A stretch of 36,980 nt of DNA from Flammeovirgaceae bacterium BBD 1991-12. GTDB taxonomy: Bacteria > Bacteroidota > Bacteroidia > Cytophagales > Cyclobacteriaceae. Both the position numbers and the translations under genes were made by a program. A model generated the notes under the pieces. It had not been told where the DNA came from. It saw only the letters and a list, made by a program, of their open reading frames with translations, and did no database searches. This document shows, in pieces, positions 8,164 through 17,391 of the stretch (its first letter is position 1; every line of letters starts with the position of its first letter). The stretch spans positions 1 through 36,980 of the forward strand of contig LYSV01000057.1 in NCBI GenBank assembly GCA_001657315.1, read 5' to 3'.

Positions 8164-9138
8164 ATGTTCCGCACCGAAATTGATCCGCTCCCCTCATCAT
8201 GGAAGATCGATCACAGCACACCGATCCTTACCATTGGATCATGCTTTTCGGACTGTATGGGCAAGCGTTTTGCTGACAACAAATTCCGGGTACTTGCCAA
8301 CCCTTTCGGCACGGTATATAACCCCATTTCCATTTTCAGACTCCTTGAATGTGCCATAGATCGGGCCTCTCCATTCGAGGAGCACTTTGTAAAAACCCAG
8401 GACCTTTGGGCTCATTATGATTTTCATTCCCGGTTCGCCTGTGAAGACCGGCATCAACTGGAGCACAATCTCAGGTCATCCATGGAAGATGCGCACCAGT
8501 TCTTAAAAACGGCTGACTGTGTGATCATAACATTTGGAACTGCCGTGGTATATGAAAACAAACAGTCCGGCAGGATCGTGGCCAACTGTCACAAAGTGCC
8601 TGCCAGAGAATTCACCAGATCCATACTGAATCCACAGCAGATCGGAGAAGCTTTTTCGGGTTTTCTGGAGAAGTTGAGTGCAATTAACAAATCGGTGCGT
8701 CTGATCCTCACTGTTTCCCCTGTTCGGCACGTAAAAGACACGCTTGAGGTCAACTCGGTGAGCAAATCGGTCCTGAGACTGGCCTGTGATACATTTGTTC
8801 GCCAGTACAGCAATATGTCCTATTTCCCCAGCTACGAGGTCATGATGGACGATCTGCGTGATTACCGTTTTTATACATCAGATATGATCCACCCCACAGA
8901 AGCCGCTGAAGAATATATCTGGAGTAAGTTCACCGCTGCATGGTTTGATGACGAGACCAACGCATTGCTAAGAAAATGGTCAGCCGTAAGAAAGGCCATG
9001 GACCACAGGGCTTTTAACCCCACATCAGACGGACACCAGAAATTTATTCGCCAAACTATTCAAAGAGTGCTGGAATTAAGTGATAAGTTTGATGTAACAA
9101 GCGAGTTGGATCATCTCAGAAGTCAGCTGATCTCATGA
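8164..9138 (+). CDS. GSCFA domain protein
   Basis: A 324-residue protein of the GSCFA family, named for the motif seen here as [14 protein letters not shown] near residue 24. Other family features are [15 protein letters not shown], a central [13 protein letters not shown] and a late [18 protein letters not shown]. The family resembles SGNH/GDSL hydrolases: the GSCF serine, the central SPVRH and the final D-x-I-H are plausible catalytic positions (family inference). Substrate is unknown and no signal peptide is visible. It is 10 bases from the next gene, so the two are probably cotranscribed. The nearest promoter-like sequence, TAGTTTTA (8152-8159), is only a partial -7 match. Confidence 0.88.
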   Translation: MFRTEIDPLPSSWKIDHSTPILTIGSCFSDCMGKRFADNKFRVLANPFGTVYNPISIFRLLECAIDRASPFEEHFVKTQDLWAHYDFHSRFACEDRHQLEHNLRSSMEDAHQFLKTADCVIITFGTAVVYENKQSGRIVANCHKVPAREFTRSILNPQQIGEAFSGFLEKLSAINKSVRLILTVSPVRHVKDTLEVNSVSKSVLRLACDTFVRQYSNMSYFPSYEVMMDDLRDYRFYTSDMIHPTEAAEEYIWSKFTAAWFDDETNALLRKWSAVRKAMDHRAFNPTSDGHQKFIRQTIQRVLELSDKFDVTSELDHLRSQLIS

Positions 9139-9148
9139 GCCGCATACT

Positions 9149-11254
9149 ATGAAGTCACTTTTCTTTTCTTTAACTATTATTCTGCTATTGGCAGGATGTC
9201 ATTCAACGGAAAGCCAGATGACGGACAACAATGAACACGGCCAAAAGGCCAATAAACTGATCAATAGCAGCAGCCCCTACCTGCTTCAGCATGCGTGGAA
9301 CCCTGTCGACTGGTATCCATGGGGAGCAGAGGCGCTGGAGAAAGCCAAAAAAGAGGACAAACCTGTCCTGGTCAGTATCGGGTACTCCTCCTGCCACTGG
9401 TGCCATGTGATGGAGCGCGAGTCCTTTGAAAACGACAGCATTGCCGAGATCATGAATGAGAACTTTGTATGCATAAAAGTAGACCGTGAGGAGCGTCCTG
9501 ATGTGGACCAGATCTACATGGATGCAGTGCAGGTGATGGGGCTGAACGGTGGCTGGCCTCTTAACGTTTTCCTTACCCCTGACCAGAAACCGTTTTATGG
9601 AGGTACCTACTTCCCCCCCGCACAATGGGCAAAGCTCTTGGGCAGTGTATCCAAAGCTTTCAACGAGCAAAGGGAAGAAATTGAAAAGTCAGCCAATGAT
9701 CTTACCAATGCGTTGTCCACCAGTGAGGTGATCAAGTATCGTCTGGAGGAAACCAATGAAGAGTTCCAGGTAAAAAATCTGGATACAATGTATAGCAGAC
9801 TTAGCGAGAAATTCGACCCGGAATACGGAGGATTCAACAGAGCGCCCAAATTTCCAATGCCTGCCAACTGGCTGTTCCTGCTACGTTATTACCATTATTC
9901 CAAAAACAATACGGCGCTGGAACACCTTGAGCTCACGCTGGACCAGATCGCCATGGGAGGCATATTCGATCAGATAGGTGGAGGCTGGGCACGTTATTCG
10001 ACGGATCCGGAGTGGCTGGCGCCTCATTTTGAGAAAATGCTGTATGACAACGGGCAACTGGTCAGTTTGTACTCCGAGGCTTATCAGGTCACCCAAAAAA
10101 AACTTTACCGTGATGTAGTGTACAAAACAATAGAATGGCTGGAACGTGAGATGTTGGACAAATCGGGTGGATTTTACTCAGCATTGGATGCCGACAGCGA
10201 AGGAGAAGAAGGCAAATTCTACGTGTGGAATGAACAGGAGGTGGATGAGTTGATGGGAGACCGGTCAGCACTGGTCAAGACTTACTACGACATTTCAGCA
10301 GGAGGTAACTGGGAGGGCAAAAACATTCTTCGCAGAACGATCTCCGATGCAGATTTCATAAAAAAGAACCAACTGACCCAGGAAGAATTACAACAGTTGG
10401 TAGATAATGCCGACAATGTGTTATTGACCCATCGGGAAACCAGAGTAAGACCTGGAATGGATGACAAGATCCTCTCAGGGTGGAACGGCATGATGCTCAA
10501 GGGACTTGTAGATGCCTACGAGGCCTTTGACAAAAAACGATTCCTTACACTGGCAAGGAACAATGCCGAATTCCTTACTTCGGAAATGATGGACAAAGGA
10601 CAGTTTTTCAGGTCCTACAAAAACGGTGAAGCTTCCATCGATGCCTACCTGGAAGATTACGCATTTGTGATCGATGGCCTCACAGCGCTTTATCAGGTAA
10701 GTTTTGAAGAGAAATGGATAGTGAAGGCATGGGAACTGACTGAATATGTTATTGAGCATTTCTATGATGCAGAAGAGGGTCTGTTCTTTTACACGGACGA
10801 CCGGTCCGAAAAACTTATTGCACGAAAAAAAGAAGTGTTCGACAATGTAATTCCTGCCTCCAATTCACAAATGGCCATTAACCTTCATCATCTGGGAGTG
10901 ATATTTGACCATCAGGATTACCGTGACAAGGCTGCTTCCATGGTGTCAAAAATGGTCCAGCTCATGCGGGATGAACCGGGCTATCTATCCAACTGGGCAA
11001 TCCTGTACAGCTACCTGGCCACCCCAACGGCGGAGATCTCCATTGTAGGCCCTGATGTTGCCGCGGTGACACAGCAGTTTGTGAAGAGATTTTTGCCCAA
11101 CAAGGTAGTCATGGGAACAACAGACGGCAGTGACATGCCTCTTATGAAGGGTAAATCCGCCATGAATGGAGAAACGACCATCTATGTTTGCTATAACAAG
11201 ACATGTAAGCTGCCGGTAACCTCGGTGGAAAAGGCTTATGAGCAGCTTAAATAG
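9149..11254 (+). CDS. YyaL/DUF255 thioredoxin-fold protein with six-hairpin domain
   Basis: A 701-residue protein of the family known as YyaL or spermatogenesis-associated protein 20-like. A short leader with a lipobox (LLLAGC, C17) suggests envelope anchoring. The DUF255 thioredoxin-like domain (~34-195) starts [20 protein letters not shown] and has the CHWC redox motif (C82, C85), then [19 protein letters not shown] and [12 protein letters not shown]. The remainder (~215-680) is the (alpha/alpha) six-hairpin part with [35 protein letters not shown] and [12 protein letters not shown]. Its reaction is not established. It lies ten bases after the GSCFA gene. Confidence 0.92.
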   Translation: MKSLFFSLTIILLLAGCHSTESQMTDNNEHGQKANKLINSSSPYLLQHAWNPVDWYPWGAEALEKAKKEDKPVLVSIGYSSCHWCHVMERESFENDSIAEIMNENFVCIKVDREERPDVDQIYMDAVQVMGLNGGWPLNVFLTPDQKPFYGGTYFPPAQWAKLLGSVSKAFNEQREEIEKSANDLTNALSTSEVIKYRLEETNEEFQVKNLDTMYSRLSEKFDPEYGGFNRAPKFPMPANWLFLLRYYHYSKNNTALEHLELTLDQIAMGGIFDQIGGGWARYSTDPEWLAPHFEKMLYDNGQLVSLYSEAYQVTQKKLYRDVVYKTIEWLEREMLDKSGGFYSALDADSEGEEGKFYVWNEQEVDELMGDRSALVKTYYDISAGGNWEGKNILRRTISDADFIKKNQLTQEELQQLVDNADNVLLTHRETRVRPGMDDKILSGWNGMMLKGLVDAYEAFDKKRFLTLARNNAEFLTSEMMDKGQFFRSYKNGEASIDAYLEDYAFVIDGLTALYQVSFEEKWIVKAWELTEYVIEHFYDAEEGLFFYTDDRSEKLIARKKEVFDNVIPASNSQMAINLHHLGVIFDHQDYRDKAASMVSKMVQLMRDEPGYLSNWAILYSYLATPTAEISIVGPDVAAVTQQFVKRFLPNKVVMGTTDGSDMPLMKGKSAMNGETTIYVCYNKTCKLPVTSVEKAYEQLK

Positions 11255-11347
11255 AGAGTCTGGTTCACAATAGGAATGAGCATCCAGCGTATTTCAAATC
11301 AGGCAGAACCAGTATAGGTGGGATTTCGTTATATCTAAAAAAGGAAT

Positions 11348-11355
11348 TATCTTTG
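11348..11355 (+). promoter_or_regulatory. Candidate -7 element in front of the small basic ORF
   Basis: TATCTTTG matches TAnnTTTG and ends only three bases before the ATG at 11359. If it is the promoter, transcription would start at or just inside the start codon, giving a leaderless message. No clear -33 element is visible at the expected distance, so this remains tentative. Confidence 0.35.
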
Positions 11356-11358
11356 ATC

Positions 11359-11511
11359 ATGGCAGAATTAAAAAGGGATATCGTTCAAACCAAAAACCCA
11401 AGAACAGGGAGGTATATAAAGGTTGACCGAGGCCAGGGACGAATTTTATCTATCAAGAAATCCTTTGGTCCCTATAAGGATATACCTGTTGTCCGAAAGA
11501 GATCTGCATGA
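11359..11511 (+). CDS. Small strongly basic protein (50 aa), unknown function
   Basis: A 50-residue ORF starting MAELKRDIVQTKNPRTGRYI and ending KDIPVVRKRSA. I count 14 Lys/Arg against four Asp/Glu, so nucleic-acid binding is plausible. The sequence is not a shadow of another gene. Its TGA overlaps the ATG of the next ORF by four bases (ATGA at 11508-11511), the pattern of a translationally coupled pair. The motifs NPRTGRYIKVD and KKSFGPYKDIP look conserved-protein-like, with Gly/Pro turns between charged strands, but I cannot name a family with certainty. It could be an antitoxin-like or accessory partner of the downstream protein (inference). Confidence 0.65.
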   Translation: MAELKRDIVQTKNPRTGRYIKVDRGQGRILSIKKSFGPYKDIPVVRKRSA

Positions 11512-12158
11512 TATTATATTCACCCATCACTGGTGAAGTTCTAACCTCTGCTTTAAATTATCAACCACGAAGTTGCTTTGTTATGACCCAGTTAGGGGGC
11601 ACTGTTTCCACCGAATTGCTGGAAATAAGAAAGGCTCTCGATGAAATCTTTGCAGCAAGGGGAATTACCGGGATTGATGCCAATTCCATAACCACAGGAA
11701 GAGATTTTCTGGATAAAATCTGGAAACAGATTCTGGCCGTCCCAATGGGTATAGCTATACTCACCAGGGAAATGCAACCCAGTACGATAGGCAATATTTA
11801 CTATGAACTCGGACTGCTGGATGCTCTGGGGAAGGAGACAGTAGTTATAAAAACAAGTGACTTCAAAATACCTTCTGATTTTCTGAGAACAGAATATATC
11901 AGCTTCCACACAAACTTTGAGCGACACATCAATCAGTTTTTTGACAATATCTTTGAAAGAGAACTCCATTATTCATTAATGTCTGATCTAATGAAGGCTG
12001 ATCCGGTCTTATCTATTGACTATTTAAGAAGAGCTTTTTTAATATCCGGCGATAGCAACTATATTTCCCGTGCATCTGAAATATTTGATGAGAATATGGG
12101 GTCAATAGATAAGCAATCTCGATTTTTCATTGAAAATTTTCTAAACACCCAGTTCTGA
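11508..12158 (+). CDS. Deoxyribosyltransferase/TIR-like fold protein, putative nucleotide-acting effector
   Basis: A 216-residue cytoplasmic protein. Residues ~20-150 show the pattern of Rossmann-like nucleoside deoxyribosyltransferase/TIR-like domains: a first strand SCFVMTQLG, a middle GIDANSITTGRDFLDKIW with D57, strand GIAILTREM, the hallmark NIYYELGLLDALGKETVVI (candidate catalytic E100), and PSDFLRTEYI. The C-terminal ~65 residues are helical and unassigned. It overlaps the small basic ORF by four bases and ends five bases before the priA start. Its DNA looks more AT-rich than priA, which hints at separate acquisition. Proteins of this fold include NAD- or nucleotide-cleaving immune effectors, but also unrelated housekeeping enzymes. 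The function here is inferred. Confidence 0.7.
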   Translation: MILYSPITGEVLTSALNYQPRSCFVMTQLGGTVSTELLEIRKALDEIFAARGITGIDANSITTGRDFLDKIWKQILAVPMGIAILTREMQPSTIGNIYYELGLLDALGKETVVIKTSDFKIPSDFLRTEYISFHTNFERHINQFFDNIFERELHYSLMSDLMKADPVLSIDYLRRAFLISGDSNYISRASEIFDENMGSIDKQSRFFIENFLNTQF

Positions 12159-12163
12159 CAATC

Positions 12164-14674
12164 TTGTCACAGCTCGAACTAAATCCGGATTATCAGGAAG
12201 CCCGTCAGACCTTATTTGCTGATGTGATCCTGCCTGTACCCATTCCCAAAATGTTCACCTACCGTGTACCCTTTCAGTGGAATGAGGAGGTCAGGACAGG
12301 CTGCCGTGTGGTGGTACAGTTTGGTTCCCGGAAGATCCTCACTGGGGTTATTGGTCAGATCCACGAACAACCTCCCACTCAGTATGAGGCCAAGTACATC
12401 CTGGAGATACTTGATGAAACCCCTGTGATCTTTCCCGTTCAGATCAGGCTGTTCCAGTGGATAGCTGAATATTATATGTGTACACAGGGAGAGGTACTGA
12501 ATATGGCCCTGCCCTCCGGGCTGAAGCTGAGCAGCGAATCAAAAATACAACTGCATCCTGAATTTGATCTCTATGCATCCCCCTACGAATTCAGTGACAA
12601 GGAGATGCTTGTAATTGATGCTCTTAACAAGAATGAGGCCCTTTCCTACAGCGACGTGGGTAGAATAGTGTTTCAAAAGACTATCTACAACCTGCTGAAA
12701 TCGCTGGTGACCAAGGGAGCCATACTTATTTTTGAAGAGGTCAGGGAAAAATACAAGCCTAAAAAAGAAACCCGGATACGGATCACTACCAACGCCCTGG
12801 GGAATAACCTGCAGGTTATCTTCGATCAACTAGGCAACAAGCCAAAACAGGAGGAAATACTGCTTTTTTACCTGCAGCATGTACCCGTTTATCAGGATCC
12901 GGGATCCAATGATCAGGGACTATCCAAAAAGAAGGTATTGGATGCAGGATTGTCTCCATCCTCCTTAAAGACTCTGGCAAAAAATGGCATACTCGAGGAG
13001 TATGAAGTGATTGTTTCCAGGTTCAGGGACGAAACTCCTGTTCTTGAGCAGATCACCCTGACTGATACCCAAACCCGTATCAGGTCAGAAATACTTTCAC
13101 AGTTTTCCGGACATGATATTGTCCTTTTCCACGGGATCACCGGTAGTGGCAAAACCGAGATATACATTAAATTGATCGAAGAGGCGCTGGAAGGCGGTTC
13201 ACAGGTACTGTATTTGCTCCCGGAGATCGCTCTCACCACACAGATCGTGGTACGCCTTAAAAAAGTATTTGGTGATAAAATGGGCGTATACCATTCCAAA
13301 TTCTCGGACAATGAGCGTGTGGAGGTCTGGAAAGGCGTGCTTACCGGACGATATTCATTTGTGGTAGGTGTGCGCTCTGCTGTGTTCCTTCCATTTGACA
13401 ACCTTGGGTTGATCATCGTAGATGAGGAACATGAATCATCCTACAAACAGTATGATCCGGCGCCCAGATATAATGCCCGGGACGTGGCGCTCATCATGGC
13501 AAATTACCAGCATGCCAAGGTGCTGCTGGGATCTGCCACTCCGTCCATTGAATCATACTACCTGGCCAAATCCGGGAAGTATGGACTGGTAGAGCTTCAT
13601 GAACGCTACGGAGAAGCACAACTCCCCACCTTTTCAATATCGGACATGATCATAGAGCGTAAAAAAAAGCTGCTGAAAGGAGAATTTTCCTCAGTGTTGA
13701 TCGGAGCCATACAGCAGGCACTGGACCACGGGGAACAGATCATTATCTTCCAAAATCGCAGAGGCTACAGTCCCTACATCGCATGCCGGGATTGCGGGTG
13801 GATACCAAAGTGTCAGAATTGTGCAGTAAGTCTTACCTATCATCAATACCGGCAGGAAATGGTTTGCCACTACTGTGGCTACAAGGAACCCACCCCCCGT
13901 GAATGCGAGGCCTGCGGATCCACTGACCTGAAAACTATGGGGTTTGGTACAGAAAAACTGGAAGAAGAATTACAGCTTCTTTTCTCATCGGCCAGCGTAC
14001 AACGCATGGACCTCGACACCACCCGCAGCAAATACAGCTATGAGACCATCATTGGTGATTTTGAAAAGGGTGATATCGATATACTGGTAGGCACACAAAT
14101 GGTGAGCAAGGGGTTGGATTTCGACAATGTGAGCCTGGTCGGTATTGTGGACATCGACCGTATGCTTCATTTTCCGGATTTCAGATCCTTTGAAAGGACC
14201 TTTCAACTGTCCACCCAGGTAAGCGGACGCGCCGGCAGAAGGAATAAAAAGGGGAAGGTGGTCATTCAGGCCAGAAATACGCAGTTACCTGTTTTAAACC
14301 AGATCGTCAACCATGATTACGCAGGTTTCTATCAAACGGAAATAAGGGAGCGACAGGACCATAAATACCCACCCTTTACCCGGCTTATCCATATTACTGT
14401 AAAGAATAAGGACAAAAGCATCAGCCAGAATACAGCCATGAAGCTGGGTAACCTGCTCAGAGAACAGTTGGGCGCCTCCAGAATCCTTGGTCCGGAAGAA
14501 CCGATCATTTCAAAGATCAGGAATGAATATTTGATGAACCTCACGATCAAGTTGGAAAGATCAGGCATAGATCTTGCTAAGGTAAAGCAGGTTGTACGTG
14601 ACGCAGGTCTGGAAATATTGAGTGAAAAAGGTTTAAAAACATCTAAAGTGATCTTCAATGTTGATCCGTATTAA
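12164..14674 (+). CDS. priA: Primosomal protein N' (replication restart helicase PriA)
   Basis: An 836-residue 3'-5' superfamily 2 helicase that reloads the replisome at stalled forks. The N-terminal DNA-binding region begins FADVILPVPIPKMFTYRVP. The helicase core has Walker A GITGSGKT (K330), the DEEH box in LIIVDEEHESSYKQ, GSATPSIES and, in the C-terminal lobe, VGTQMVSKGLDFDNVSLVGI. Inserted is the PriA zinc-binding module with paired Cys (CRDCGWIPKCQNC and CHYCGY...CEACGS). The only suitable start is a TTG at 12164, because an in-frame stop lies 33 bases upstream. Only five bases separate it from the preceding TIR-like gene, so it is probably in that transcript. Confidence 0.96.
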   Translation: MSQLELNPDYQEARQTLFADVILPVPIPKMFTYRVPFQWNEEVRTGCRVVVQFGSRKILTGVIGQIHEQPPTQYEAKYILEILDETPVIFPVQIRLFQWIAEYYMCTQGEVLNMALPSGLKLSSESKIQLHPEFDLYASPYEFSDKEMLVIDALNKNEALSYSDVGRIVFQKTIYNLLKSLVTKGAILIFEEVREKYKPKKETRIRITTNALGNNLQVIFDQLGNKPKQEEILLFYLQHVPVYQDPGSNDQGLSKKKVLDAGLSPSSLKTLAKNGILEEYEVIVSRFRDETPVLEQITLTDTQTRIRSEILSQFSGHDIVLFHGITGSGKTEIYIKLIEEALEGGSQVLYLLPEIALTTQIVVRLKKVFGDKMGVYHSKFSDNERVEVWKGVLTGRYSFVVGVRSAVFLPFDNLGLIIVDEEHESSYKQYDPAPRYNARDVALIMANYQHAKVLLGSATPSIESYYLAKSGKYGLVELHERYGEAQLPTFSISDMIIERKKKLLKGEFSSVLIGAIQQALDHGEQIIIFQNRRGYSPYIACRDCGWIPKCQNCAVSLTYHQYRQEMVCHYCGYKEPTPRECEACGSTDLKTMGFGTEKLEEELQLLFSSASVQRMDLDTTRSKYSYETIIGDFEKGDIDILVGTQMVSKGLDFDNVSLVGIVDIDRMLHFPDFRSFERTFQLSTQVSGRAGRRNKKGKVVIQARNTQLPVLNQIVNHDYAGFYQTEIRERQDHKYPPFTRLIHITVKNKDKSISQNTAMKLGNLLREQLGASRILGPEEPIISKIRNEYLMNLTIKLERSGIDLAKVKQVVRDAGLEILSEKGLKTSKVIFNVDPY

Positions 14675-14729
14675 TTGTAGAAATAGGGTAATAAATGTAG
14701 CTGAATGTCCCGATAAAACGGAAGTTGAT

Positions 14730-14737
14730 TAATTTTG
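14730..14737 (+). promoter_or_regulatory. Candidate -7 element upstream of the lipoprotein gene
   Basis: TAATTTTG (match to TAnnTTTG) ends seven bases before the GTG start codon at 14745, so the transcript would be leaderless or nearly so. A -33 element was not recognised. It sits in the 70-base gap after priA. Confidence 0.4.
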
Positions 14738-14744
14738 CCCCATT

Positions 14745-15389
14745 GTGAAAAGATCATCTATTATACTCCTTGCCTTTATCTGTCCGTACCTGTGGCTGGC
14801 TGTGGCATGTGAGGATTCCGAACTGGAAACTGACAATGCCGACCCATTCATGCGGATCGTATTTATCAACCAGGACAGTCTGGAGGCACTCACAGAGCTT
14901 ATAGCCGATATTGACGCTGATATCAAAATCATTGACGATAGTCTCGCGGTACTGGCGCCTCTTAATGAAAACGGGGATTTTGATGAAAATATTGCCTCGC
15001 TGAACAGCCAAAAAACGACCATTAATAATGAAAAAACAGACTACAACACGACCATAGCCATTATTCGACGAGGAAGTGTAGCGGTATCGAGCATTAATTC
15101 TCCGGAGGGGATAAATACCATAGTACCACCGGTAGACAGTGCTGAAGTCTTTACGGTCCCTCTGAATTCCGGGGCAGATTTCAGCAATTTTGTTATTTCC
15201 CTTGATGGTGAACTATATAACCTGGAGGCTACCTATAGCCGGAGTACTATTGTGCGACAGCGGACGGTTATTGTAGAAGCCAATAACCTCAAGGTAATGA
15301 GTGAAGATTTTAATGATGTCGTTCCGCTGTGTAAGGATTCAGCAGAAACCTGTACAAGTAATGAAACTACCGTCACGTTGTATTTTTAG
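14745..15389 (+). CDS. Putative lipoprotein, probably DUF6452-like
   Basis: A 214-residue protein with a leader ending in AVAC (C22), predicting a lipoprotein; the residues after Cys are acidic (EDSELETD), resembling surface-export signals of Bacteroidota. A helical, coiled-coil-like stretch (~45-105) with many Asp, Leu and Ile precedes a beta-rich C-terminal half. In length and in being followed by a beta-barrel protein it resembles the DUF6452-DUF6048 pair of Bacteroidota, but the family call is tentative. It starts with GTG at 14745. Its end overlaps the next gene by 29 bases in a different frame, implying tight coupling. Confidence 0.7.
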   Translation: MKRSSIILLAFICPYLWLAVACEDSELETDNADPFMRIVFINQDSLEALTELIADIDADIKIIDDSLAVLAPLNENGDFDENIASLNSQKTTINNEKTDYNTTIAIIRRGSVAVSSINSPEGINTIVPPVDSAEVFTVPLNSGADFSNFVISLDGELYNLEATYSRSTIVRQRTVIVEANNLKVMSEDFNDVVPLCKDSAETCTSNETTVTLYF

Positions 15390-16011
15390 TCTGATCACAT
15401 TGTTCAGCACCTTACCTGGTCACGCTCAAACAGAGGCAGACACTGTCTTTACCATTGACAGTGGTCTCGAGATCTATATTGACTATGGTAAGCTGGCCAC
15501 GGTGCTCACTGAATTTGAGACCAAACTGGAAGTTGGTATTGCTGTTCAACTGTCGAACCGGCTCGCTCCCAATTTCCAGGTTGGTTATGGATCACTGCAA
15601 CCTAATACTGCCTTTGAAAATAGTGTGTATGAAAGTACCGGGTATTACGGACGTTTCGGAGTGAACTACCTCCTGCCGTTCGATAATGTCAATCATTTCT
15701 TTGCAGGTCTCAAATACGGCATAAGCTTTTACGAAGACGAAGGCACCTACGAGATCAGCAGTGAGATTTTTGACACCTATCGCGTGTCCTTTGGAGAACA
15801 AGACCTCACAGCAGACTGGTTTGAGATCATATTGGGATCGGAAAAGAAGTTAAGGGTTGAAAACCTGAGCCTTGGCGGACAGTTTGCTTTGAGGATTTTA
15901 AACACACGCAGTAAATTCACACCCATCGATACGTATGCTATACCTGGTTATGGCCGTACCCTTGATAAGACTGTACCGGCCATAAACCTTTATTTGAAAT
16001 ACAGGTTTTAG
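15361..16011 (+). CDS. Outer-membrane beta-barrel protein, probably DUF6048
   Basis: A 216-residue secreted protein. I chose the ATG at 15361 because it gives a clean signal peptide (MKLPSRCIFSLITLFSTLPG, then HAQ); the frame is open further upstream but only inside the preceding gene. After residue 23 the sequence alternates polar and hydrophobic residues, with many aromatic strand ends (YYGRFGVNYLLPF, HFFAGLKYGISFY) and a terminal LYLKYRF, typical of small outer-membrane barrels. The IPGYG segment near the end agrees with DUF6048. It overlaps the upstream lipoprotein gene by 29 bases, so the two proteins probably act together at the outer membrane. Function is unknown. Confidence 0.8.
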   Translation: MKLPSRCIFSLITLFSTLPGHAQTEADTVFTIDSGLEIYIDYGKLATVLTEFETKLEVGIAVQLSNRLAPNFQVGYGSLQPNTAFENSVYESTGYYGRFGVNYLLPFDNVNHFFAGLKYGISFYEDEGTYEISSEIFDTYRVSFGEQDLTADWFEIILGSEKKLRVENLSLGGQFALRILNTRSKFTPIDTYAIPGYGRTLDKTVPAINLYLKYRF

Positions 16012-16053
16012 GGAGATGTTGATGGTTAATCCCGGTCGGGTTTCTCATTTCAA

Positions 16054-16061
16054 TAACTTTG
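16054..16061 (+). promoter_or_regulatory. Candidate -7 element for the Uma2-family gene
   Basis: TAACTTTG is a perfect TAnnTTTG match, 66 bases before the ATG at 16128. It overlaps the TTG at 16059 that could otherwise extend the reading frame, which supports 16128 as the true start. No strong -33 was found. Confidence 0.45.
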
Positions 16062-16127
16062 TACTCAAGAGTCAGGCTTCAGGACTATTCACAGGAATTC
16101 AGTACCTTTAATAAAAAAGATCTTACC

Positions 16128-16685
16128 ATGTCCATTCAATTAGCACGCAGACTGATCCATGCCGACGAATACTACAGGATGGCAGAGGCAGGCATCCTTA
16201 CGGAAAATGACCGCGTGGAACTGATTCATGGAGAAATAATAGAAATGAGTCCGATAGGTAAAAAACATGCTTCAATGGTCGATCGGCTAAATAACACCAT
16301 AAGTACCATAGTCGGAAGCACAGCAATAATCCGGGTTCAGGGACCAATCCGCGTCAATGACCTCAATGAGCCTGAACCTGACCTGACCATATTAAAACCC
16401 AAAGATGATTATTATGCCGACGCACACCCTGGCCCCAAAGATGTATTGATCGTTATAGAAGTGACCGATACCACTTATGAATATGATCATGAGATAAAAT
16501 TACCTCTTTATGCTTCCTCAGAAATCCCTGAATTCTGGCTGGTCAACCTGAATAAGAACGAAATTGAAGTATACAGTTCCCCTGCAAAAGGAGCTTACAA
16601 GAAAATGGAGATCTTCTATGCCGAAGATATACTAAAACTCGATTTCTGTGATAAAACCCTGGCAGTCAGCAAAATATTGGGATAG
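16128..16685 (+). CDS. Uma2-family (DUF820) PD-(D/E)XK nuclease-like protein
   Basis: A 185-residue protein of the Uma2 group. The N-terminus has ADEYYRMAEAGILTENDRVE and ELIHGEIIEMSPIGKKHA. The nuclease-like core shows EPEPDLTIL (D85), VLIVIEVTDTT (E111) and DHEIKLPLYA (K124), the spacing expected for a PD-(D/E)XK-type site, then EFWLVNLNKNEIEVY. The family is widespread and often scattered in accessory DNA; a specific biological target is not known. The ATG at 16128 follows a promoter-like TAACTTTG. It is not obviously in an operon with the barrel gene before it or rsmG after it. Confidence 0.88.
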   Translation: MSIQLARRLIHADEYYRMAEAGILTENDRVELIHGEIIEMSPIGKKHASMVDRLNNTISTIVGSTAIIRVQGPIRVNDLNEPEPDLTILKPKDDYYADAHPGPKDVLIVIEVTDTTYEYDHEIKLPLYASSEIPEFWLVNLNKNEIEVYSSPAKGAYKKMEIFYAEDILKLDFCDKTLAVSKILG

Positions 16686-16764
16686 TGAGGTGTGAACCGG
16701 TGATTGACTATTCCAAAGCCACAAAAAGAAAACAAGTAACAAAAAACAGACCGAACTTCGCGGC

Positions 16765-17391
16765 ATGAAGGCCGACGTTATTCTCCGATACTTTTCTGAT
16801 CTTTCCAACCAACAGAAGCACCAGTTTGAGCAACTGGCAGATCTCTACCAATACTGGAATGAAAAGATCAATGTGATCTCCCGCAAGGATATTGACGAGT
16901 TGTATGTACGACATGTACTGCACTCACTGGGTATTGCAGGCATAATCCGTTTTAAGGCCGGAACAACACTGCTTGATGTGGGCACCGGAGGAGGCTTTCC
17001 AGGAATACCTTTGGCCATTTTCTTTCCCGAATGCCGTTTTCATCTTGTGGACTCCATTGGGAAAAAGATCAGAGTGGTCAATGCTGTGACCGAAGCATTA
17101 AGCCTCAAAAATGTAACGGCTGAGCAGGCACGGGCCGAACAACTGACCGGCAAGTATCATTTTGTTGTCAGCCGCGCGGTGACGAGGTTAAAACCATTTC
17201 ACCAATGGGTCAGGCATAAATTCGAAGAAAACTCCTTTAATGAACTGCCTAATGGTATCCTCTACCTGAAAGGAGGAGATCTCACAGACGAGTTAAAGGA
17301 AACCAAAAAGAAATACAGGCTTTTTGAGCTTTCAAACTACTTCGATGAAGGCTTTTTTGAAACGAAAAAGGTAGTATACGTTCAATGTTGA
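16765..17391 (+). CDS. rsmG: 16S rRNA (guanine527-N7)-methyltransferase RsmG
   Basis: A 208-residue SAM-dependent methyltransferase that modifies G527 of 16S rRNA (formerly GidB). It has the family N-terminus (YQYWNEKINVISRKDIDELY), VRHVLHSLG, the SAM-binding glycine loop LLDVGTGGGFPGIPLAI, the acidic strand FHLVDSIGKK and the late VVSRAVTRLKPFHQW. Length matches the family. It lies 79 bases after the Uma2 gene and converges on the LysR gene across an inverted repeat. Confidence 0.95.
   Translation: MKADVILRYFSDLSNQQKHQFEQLADLYQYWNEKINVISRKDIDELYVRHVLHSLGIAGIIRFKAGTTLLDVGTGGGFPGIPLAIFFPECRFHLVDSIGKKIRVVNAVTEALSLKNVTAEQARAEQLTGKYHFVVSRAVTRLKPFHQWVRHKFEENSFNELPNGILYLKGGDLTDELKETKKKYRLFELSNYFDEGFFETKKVVYVQC

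Noticed and set aside
15301-15360. N-terminal extension of the beta-barrel protein
   Set aside because: It would precede a clean signal peptide that begins at 15361 and lies within the previous gene, so it is not a credible start.
16059-16127. N-terminal extension of the Uma2-type protein from a TTG start
   Set aside because: The TTG lies inside a TAACTTTG promoter motif, and the extension does not resemble the family; the ATG at 16128 gives the usual N-terminus.
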